A DNA stretch of 64,000 nt. Origin: Streptomyces sindenensis (lineage in GTDB: Bacteria > Actinomycetota > Actinomycetes > Streptomycetales > Streptomycetaceae). A program made the position numbers and the translations under genes. The stretch covers positions 50,238-114,237 of the forward strand of contig NZ_BMSG01000026.1 of NCBI RefSeq assembly GCF_014649035.1, given 5' to 3'. The stretch's first letter is position 1, and the number at the start of each line of letters is the position of its first letter. Shown one piece after another: positions 59,259-64,000 of the stretch. Below the pieces are notes generated by a model. That model searched no databases, was not told the DNA's origin, and saw only the letters and a list, made by a program, of their open reading frames with translations.

Positions 59259-59422
59259 GACAGCGACCGCTCAGTTAGCACATCAGCCCAGGTCACCACC
59301 AGCATGGGCGCGCACGCATGACCGGCGGCAGGCGCGAAACAGGGGCGCGCGAGGCGCGAACAGACCGGCCGTTCGACCCCGTACCGAACAGACGTGACCC
59401 CCGAGACGGACGCGGCGTTCGG

Positions 59423-59728
59423 CTACGGCGTCACCGTGACGGAATCGCGCGACGCCCGCTCCCGCCACGCTCGCGTCCGGCACCGCGCGGAACAGAACAC
59501 CGCCGAGCGCTGCAAGTCCACTCCCACCGTCCAGCCCTGCCCACAGACCGGGCACTCCGCCATCTCGCCACGCTGCATCGCCGCCACCCGCCGACGGGCA
59601 TGCTCCAGGGCCCGCCACCGGCGTGACCTGCACCTACCCGAACAGAACCGGGCTGCCGCCGACTTCGCCGGCGGCAGCAGCACCCCACACTCCCGGCAAT
59701 ACCTACGGACCACCACGCCAAGGGCCAT
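59423..59728 (-). CDS. Double zinc-ribbon-like small protein
   Basis: 101 residues from ATG 59728 (an in-frame extension to 59773 exists). Two similar Cys4 units: CREC...FCSGRCRSRRWR and CPVC...FCSARCRTRAWR, each C-x2-C followed by C-x3-C, separated by the helix HARRRVAAMQRGEMAE. The pattern is that of zinc-binding nucleic-acid-contacting ribbons, and the Arg-rich end of each unit supports DNA binding. I do not recognise a named family. It is the first minus-strand gene inside the right end of the inserted element, 36 bases from the terminal repeat. Confidence 0.65.
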   Translation of the reverse strand: MALGVVVRRYCRECGVLLPPAKSAAARFCSGRCRSRRWRALEHARRRVAAMQRGEMAECPVCGQGWTVGVDLQRSAVFCSARCRTRAWRERASRDSVTVTP

Positions 59729-59764
59729 GACACCAGCATCCCGACCCACGGACCCCTCGACCAG

Positions 59765-59781
59765 GGATCTCAATCAGGCAC
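59765..59781 (-). repeat. Right terminal inverted repeat of the inserted element
   Basis: GGATCTCAATCAGGCAC on the plus strand, the inverted partner of the left end with two mismatches. It is followed by TAA/CTAA of the target duplication and then native tnpA sequence. Confidence 0.85.
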
Positions 59782-61661
59782 TAAAGGTGCTGGAGATGAA
59801 GTGCAACAACACCGCCTATCGGCCGGTGATGGATGCGATCGACCTGCTGGGGCAATACCTGGAGCAGCCGCTGAAGGAGGGCGCGTTCTTCGACCTGGCC
59901 GAGACGGTGCCGCTGGAGGGCGTGGTTCCCGAGCAGTGGCGGGCGGCGGTCGTCGACGACAAGGGCCGCGTCGAGCGCATCCCGTACGAGCTGTGCGTGC
60001 TCGTCAGTCTGCGGGACGCGCTGCGCCGTCGGGAGATCTGGGTGGTGGGCGCGAACCGGTGGCGCAACCCGGAGGACGACCTGCCCGCCGACTTCGAGGA
60101 CAACCGGGACGTCCACTACGCCGCCCTGGGCCAGCCGCAGGACGCCGGCGAATTCATCACCGCGCTGCAGGGCAGGCTCCGCACGTCTCTGGACCGCTTC
60201 GAGCAGGCCCTGGCCGAGGGCACCACGGGCGGGGTCGCGATCGTCAAGAAGCGCGGCGAACCGTGGATCCGCGTCTCCCCGCGCGGCAAGCAGGAGGAGC
60301 CGGAGTCTTTGGTGGCCATCAAGGCCGAGATCGAACGGCGCTGGGGCACGATCGACCTGCTGGACATCCTGAAGTACGCCGAGTTCGATACCGACTTCAT
60401 CGCCGAGTTCACCTCGGTCGCCACCCGCGAGAACCTGTCCAAGGACGTGCTGCGCCGCCGGCTGCTGCTGGTGCTCTTCGGACTGGGCACCAACATGGGC
60501 ATCAAGCGGGTCGCGGTGACCGGCAAGCACGGCGAGTCCGAGGCGACGCTGCGCCGGGTGCGGCACCTGTTCGTCAACCGGACCAACATGCGTGCCGCGC
60601 TGGTGAAGCTGGTCAACGCCACCTTCGCCGCCCGTGACGAGATGTGGTGGGGCACCGGCACCGCCTGCGCGTCCGACAGCCGCAAGTTCGGCGCCTGGTC
60701 CTCGAACCTGATGACAGAGTGGCACCAGCGCTACCGCGGCCCCGGCGTGATGATCTACTGGCACGTCGAGCGGAAGTCGGTCTGCATCTACTCCCAGCTC
60801 AAGTCCTGCTCGGCCTCCGAGGTCGCCTCGATGATCGAGGGCGTGCTGCGGCACTGCACCGACATGGAAGTGGACCGGCAGTACACCGACACCCACGGTG
60901 CTTCCATCGTCGGCTTCGCCTTCGCCCACATGCTCGACTTCAAGCTGATGCCGAGGCTGAAGAACATCGGCTCCGCGAAGCTGTACCGGCCGGCCGCCGG
61001 GGAGGACGACAACTGGCCGAACCTCGCGCCGGTGCTGTCCACCAAGACGATCAACTGGGACCTGATCCGGCAGCAGTACGACCAGATCGTGAAGTACACC
61101 ACCGCGCTCCGCCTGGGCACCGCCGAGGCCGAGCAGGTCCTGCGCCGGTTCACCCGCGGAGGCCCCAAGCACCCCACTTACCAGGCGATCGAGGAGCTCG
61201 GGAGGGCGGTGCGTACGGCGTTCGTCTGCGACTACCTCGCGGACGTCGAGCTGCGCCAGGAGATCCACGAGGGCTTGCAGGTCGTGGAGAACTGGAACAG
61301 CGCGAACAAGGACCTTTTCTACGGCAAGGACGGCGACCTGGCCGGGCAGGACAAGGAGTCCCAGGAGGTGTCCATGCTTGCGCTCCACCTGCTCCAGTCC
61401 GCCCTGGTCCACGTCAACACGCTGCTGATGCAGCAGGTCCTCGCCGATCCGAAGTGGGCCGACATGCTCACTGCCGCCGACCGGCGGGCGCTGTCCCCGC
61501 TGTTCTGGACCCACGTGAACCCCTACGGCCGGTTCGAGCTCGACATGAACAACCAGCTCGACCTCACTCCATCGGCCACCGTGCCCGGTCCCCGGATGGC
61601 GCCGGACGCGCGGGTGTCGGCTACGCCCTCGAACGGAACCTATCGGCTCCCGGACCGGTAA
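59781..61661 (+). pseudogene. tnpA: Tn3-family transposase tnpA, 3' half (catalytic domain)
   Basis: From CTA-AAG at 59781 the frame reads LKVLEMKCNNTAYRPVMDAI, the conserved start of the Tn3 DDE transposase domain, and runs 625 residues to TAA 61661. Catalytic residues are present: Asp in TACASDSRKFGAW, Asp in QYTDTHGAS, and Glu in GQDKESQEVSMLALHLL. MIYWHVERKSVCIYSQLKSC and LRRFTRGGPKHPTYQAI are further hallmarks. No native start exists for this half. A Met inside the inserted element (59728 region) is in frame but unrelated. Joined to the 5' half it gives about 1019 residues, normal for TnpA. Confidence 0.93.
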
Positions 61662-61713
61662 GGCGCGGCAGAGGCTACAGTCTCCGCGTTCGTGCAGATC
61701 AGAAGGAGGGGAC

Positions 61714-62013
61714 ATGGTCAGACGCTGGGGGGTGGCCTCGATCGCGGTGCTCGCGCTCGCGACTGGCTGCGGGGCCGAGGTGCAGCGCGGGGCGAACGTC
61801 TACGACTACGCGGCCGGATACCTGAGTGGACGCAATGAGAGCCAGGCGGGGGCGGACAAGGGCTCCGGGTGCGTACAGCAGCTTCAGGACTACGAGGCCG
61901 CCATGGATGAGGGCGCGATCTCCGAGGTGCGTAAGTACTTCATGAAGGGGTGCATGGACGGCTTCGACGGCACCAGCCCCGCGATGTGGCCAGAGGACCA
62001 GCCGAAGCCGTAG
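61714..62013 (+). CDS. Small predicted lipoprotein
   Basis: 99 residues with a lipoprotein signal: VRRWGVASIAVLALATGC, lipobox LATGC with the lipidated Cys at residue 19. The mature part is about 80 residues with two further Cys (SGCVQQLQDYEAAM, MKGCMDGFDG) that could pair. AAGGAGG stands in ideal position before the ATG. Function unknown. It is 52 bases after the transposase remnant and may be the first chromosomal gene beyond the transposon or an old passenger. Confidence 0.75.
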   Translation: MVRRWGVASIAVLALATGCGAEVQRGANVYDYAAGYLSGRNESQAGADKGSGCVQQLQDYEAAMDEGAISEVRKYFMKGCMDGFDGTSPAMWPEDQPKP

Positions 62014-62101
62014 ATCGAGATGCGGCGGTCCAGCCCGGCGCAGGCGACGTCCGTGACAAGGATTCGCCCGCTCTGGCCAACCGCGCGGGCCCAGGGGGCA
62101 G

Positions 62102-62668
62102 CTACGCGGACGGTTCGCTTCGTGCGTTGCGGGCTCGTTCCAGCCGGCCATGAAGTCCGCCGTGGTCGCGTAGGGCCTTCGTCGCTGTCCCTATGAAGCG
62201 GTGCCCTTCATCGTCGAGATTGAACTCAACGACAGTTCGGACGCCGTCCTCTGGCCGGCCGCTCTCGGAGGTGATCACGAGGTACTGGATGCGCTTCGGC
62301 CGACGGCCGCCGACAGGGCCCTCTGGGTCGAACACGGCGATGTCGTCGAAGGGAAGGTCCATGCTTCTCGCCGGGAGACTCGGACTGTCGAGGGTCACGA
62401 TCACCCGGTGGTCCGTCAGGTAGAAGCGCACAGGAAGCGGCGGGGCGTCAGCAGGAACCCACATGCCACCACACGTGACCCACTGGACCTCTCCCTCTTC
62501 GAGGGTGTCCTCAACAAGCTGCCACAGGAGGGACTCGGATATCAGAGCGTCCGCTTCCTTCTTGGGAGCTGCCAACGCGCCTGCGAAGCGAGTTCCGAAA
62601 GGTTCCACGGCGTGATCAGTGATCTCACGTGACTCCTGATTCTCCTTGCGGCGGCGGAACAGTGCCAT
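62102..62668 (-). CDS. PH-like domain protein of unknown function
   Basis: 188 residues from ATG 62668 after GGGAGAGCC. After a basic start (MALFRRRKENQE) the middle reads as a bacterial PH-like beta-sandwich: EVQWVTCGGMWVPADAPPLPVRFYLTDHRVIVTLDSPSL, RSMDLPFDDIAVFDPEG, IQYLVITSES. A helical end (HRFIGTATKALRDHGGLHGRLERA) closes it, as expected for the fold. No membrane segment or signal. Role unknown. Confidence 0.65.
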   Translation of the reverse strand: MALFRRRKENQESREITDHAVEPFGTRFAGALAAPKKEADALISESLLWQLVEDTLEEGEVQWVTCGGMWVPADAPPLPVRFYLTDHRVIVTLDSPSLPARSMDLPFDDIAVFDPEGPVGGRRPKRIQYLVITSESGRPEDGVRTVVEFNLDDEGHRFIGTATKALRDHGGLHGRLERARNARSEPSA

Positions 62669-63007
62669 GGGCTCTCCCTTGGGGGTGCGGTCCGAAGTGC
62701 ATCGTCGGCGTGCTATGCCGCAGCTGCACGAGGGACGCTACCAACCGCCCACTGTCTCGTACCTGGCCTGGCCCCGGTCTCCTATCTCTGACCCACGGTG
62801 CAAGGTAGGGCCGAGCCCGCTACCGGTTTCGGCGACGTGCAGCAGGGTCGCGCTTCGCAACGCGCCGGGCGACCGCGTCGACGCCCGGGCGGGCGTACCG
62901 CTCCAGGGGACGGAGGCGTGCCGGGAGCAGGCCAGCAGCATCGGGGTGGAGGTGCCGCCCTCGTTCACCTCATTGAGGACGAGATGAACGACCTCCAGAC
63001 CGAGGAA
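62669..63007. other. 339-base interval with no recognised feature
   Basis: No convincing gene, tRNA or repeat is seen between the PH-like gene and the membrane-anchored gene. GC is lower than average in places. A promoter for the PH-like gene should lie at its left edge. Confidence 0.5.
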
Positions 63008-63403
63008 CTACCCGCGGTTCGAGTCATAGCTCCACCGAGCCCTGCCGTCCTTGCCCATGAAGCACTTGGCAGGACGTCCGTCTCCGGCGACGCCAAGCGC
63101 GCCGACAGGGGAGCAGGCGTATCCAAACTGGATGCCTACCTGGCCGTCGGAGTCCTGGCCGCCTGGCCCGTCAGCGTGGTCTTCCTCTGCCTCTGCCTCC
63201 GGTGGTGCGGGCTGTTCCGTTTCCTCCGCCGGTGGGTCATCGGGCGGAGAGGCGGTTTCAGTCACTGTCACAGCAGGGCGTGGCGAGGGCTCTGACCCCA
63301 GCTCGTCAGCGTCGCACTTGTAGACAAAGAAGGCGATGATGAGGCCGAGTACGACGATGCCTATGCAGCTGTCACTGGCATCGTTGTTTCTGGATCTACC
63401 CAA
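63008..63403 (-). CDS. Membrane-anchored protein with acidic linker
   Basis: About 131 residues, start uncertain; TTG 63403 with GGGAAC upstream is the best-placed codon before the membrane helix SCIGIVVLGLIIAFFVY. An acidic Pro/Glu-rich linker (SPPDDPPAEETEQPAPPEAEA) leads to a short C-terminal domain, GYACSPVGALGVAGDGRPAKCFMG followed by KDGRARWSYDSNRG. The two Cys and the GKDGRARW ending are recurrent in small Streptomyces exported proteins of unknown function. It lies 49 bases after the DUF4352-like gene on the same strand and is probably co-transcribed with it. Confidence 0.6.
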   Translation of the reverse strand: MGRSRNNDASDSCIGIVVLGLIIAFFVYKCDADELGSEPSPRPAVTVTETASPPDDPPAEETEQPAPPEAEAEEDHADGPGGQDSDGQVGIQFGYACSPVGALGVAGDGRPAKCFMGKDGRARWSYDSNRG

Positions 63404-63452
63404 GGTGTTGTTCCCATACGGTCGGCTGCGGAGGCATGTCGCCCTCGGGGGG

Positions 63453-63953
63453 TCAGGTGAGGTCGACGAGGGATGGTGCCACCTCGGCCTCCAGGTCATA
63501 CTCCTCGAACTCCCACAGCACAATGTTCGCGTCTTTAGGCACGCGGTACACGAACTTCATCTCGTCCTTGAAGCCAGGCTGCAGCTGCGCGTTGCACTCG
63601 GGGTTCCCCTGGACGTCGGACAGATCCTCGATCGTGTCGAAACGCCGGTCCTGGTCATCGATCAGCGCATTGACGATGGGCAGCGAGCACGTGAGGTCCA
63701 TGCTGGCCTTGGTCTCGTTGCGGACGACGGTCTCAAGGACCACATACTTGGCGTCTACGCCAGCCTGTTTGACGGCTCCGTCGAAGGTGATGCCGTTGGC
63801 CTCTCGGACCTTCTTGATCGTGACGACGGTGCCTCGATTGCGCGCCTCCTCCCCGACCTTGAACTGGGCTTCGGTAGGCGCCTCAGTGCCGGCTCCACCG
63901 CTGGTCGCTCCTCCTGCCGCGAGGATCTTGTCGCCTGCTTGGGACTGCTGCAC
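63453..63953 (-). CDS. DUF4352-like extracytoplasmic protein, N-terminus possibly outside window
   Basis: At least 166 residues. FKVGEEARNRGTVVTIKKVREANGIT, then DAKYVVLETVVRNETKASMDLTCSLPIVNALIDDQDRRFD and NPECNAQLQPGFKDEMKFVYRVPKDANIVLWEFEEYD, is the immunoglobulin-like DUF4352 pattern of secreted or lipid-anchored proteins. GTG 63953 has only a weak AGG upstream, and the frame stays open to the window edge, so a signal peptide may start beyond base 64000. Two Cys could form a disulfide. Function unknown. Confidence 0.65.
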   Translation of the reverse strand: MQQSQAGDKILAAGGATSGGAGTEAPTEAQFKVGEEARNRGTVVTIKKVREANGITFDGAVKQAGVDAKYVVLETVVRNETKASMDLTCSLPIVNALIDDQDRRFDTIEDLSDVQGNPECNAQLQPGFKDEMKFVYRVPKDANIVLWEFEEYDLEAEVAPSLVDLT

Positions 63954-64000
63954 GGATGAGTGACACCTGACCTGGCTTGCTGAGAAGCGGCCTGGAAGGA

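Larger units (their letters stand above)
55864..59780. mobile_element. 3.9-kb element inserted in tnpA, with terminal inverted repeats and target duplication
   Basis: The left end reads GTGCCTGTCTGAGATCC and the right end GGATCTCAATCAGGCA(C), inverted repeats of 16-17 bases with two mismatches. CTAA occurs on both sides (55860-55863 and 59781-59784); because the shared bases are ambiguous the duplication may be CTAA or TAA. Removing the element and one copy restores the tnpA frame. CTAA agrees with the YTAR target of IS5-type elements, and the insert encodes an intact IS5-family transposase. It also carries four passenger genes: an alpha/beta hydrolase, a small helix-turn-helix protein, a DUF6192 protein and a double zinc-ribbon protein. 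Confidence 0.8.
54681..61661. mobile_element. Remnant of a Tn3-family transposon interrupted by a second element
   Basis: Both halves of one Tn3-type transposase gene bracket a 3.9-kb insert. No tnpR/tnpI resolvase gene, res site or 38-bp Tn3 terminal repeat could be found by eye on either side (54289-54680 and 61662-61713). Only the transposase portion can therefore be delimited. Genes beyond 61661 may or may not be former cargo. Confidence 0.8.

Noticed and set aside
59394..59780. Independent start for the transposase 3' half within the inserted element
   Set aside because: The in-frame sequence left of 59781 is the antisense of the zinc-ribbon gene and unrelated to Tn3 transposases, so the half is a fragment, not a separate gene.
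62669..63007. tRNA or small RNA in the gap before the membrane-anchored gene
   Set aside because: No cloverleaf-compatible arms or terminal CCA context could be found by eye.
1..64000. CRISPR arrays, rRNA operons, prophage or a polyketide/non-ribosomal peptide cluster
   Set aside because: No regularly spaced repeats, ribosomal RNA sequence, phage structural genes or modular synthases were seen on either strand.

Overview
The window is about 72% GC with strong GC third-position bias, frequent GTG/TTG starts and many 4-base stop/start overlaps. Its gene families (FurA-KatG, SigB-type sigma factor, GAF-ANTAR proteins, DUF5709, DUF6192, PASTA-less PQQ protein kinase) point to a Streptomyces chromosome. 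It contains no rRNA, tRNA or CRISPR array that I could recognise.

Region 1-23 kb is mostly single genes: a truncated quinone oxidoreductase, an esterase, a PIG-L deacetylase, an MpaB-like protein, divergent katG and furA, an acyl-CoA oxidase-like flavoprotein, a TetR regulator facing a second MpaB-like gene, a Ser/Thr kinase with a PQQ propeller, glpF-glpK, an AEC permease and an epoxide hydrolase. Embedded at 7171-9664 (minus strand) is the most unusual unit. It holds a 124-residue Ala/Gly/Asp peptide made of four near-identical repeats with one His each, a JmjC ribosomal-oxygenase-like enzyme, and a sucrase/ferredoxin-like protein. All three are joined by 4-base overlaps.

Region 23-34 kb holds a TetR regulator with two palindromic operators and the four-gene aldehyde oxidoreductase operon it probably controls ([2Fe-2S], FAD/[4Fe-4S], molybdopterin and XdhC-like maturation proteins). 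A tightly coupled set follows: CsbD-like, HemK-like methyltransferase, CDGSH protein and haem-oxygenase-like di-iron protein. Then come an isochorismatase and a zinc alcohol dehydrogenase.

Region 33-42 kb looks like a general-stress neighbourhood. A SigB-family sigma factor gene is preceded by its own SigB-type promoter, and a second such promoter lies upstream of a plasmid-stabilisation-like gene and a DUF5709 gene. Two paralogous GAF-ANTAR regulators flank a STAS protein. A three-gene minus-strand run (SDR, Orn/Lys/Arg decarboxylase, flavodoxin-like reductase) ends this part.

Region 42-54 kb has padR with a perfect palindromic operator in front of an acyl-CoA dehydrogenase, a Sll1717-type P-loop ATPase divergent from a coiled-coil protein, a ClpC-like AAA+ protein without a visible ClpP-docking loop, a YdeP-type molybdoenzyme and an IclR regulator.

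Region 54.6-61.7 kb is mobile DNA. A Tn3-family transposase gene (about 1019 codons when rejoined) is split exactly in two by a 3.9-kb element with 17-bp terminal inverted repeats and a CTAA/TAA target duplication. The insert carries an IS5-family transposase, a DUF6192 protein, a small helix-turn-helix protein, a double zinc-ribbon protein and a lower-GC alpha/beta hydrolase. The last 2.3 kb encodes small exported or membrane-anchored proteins of unknown role.
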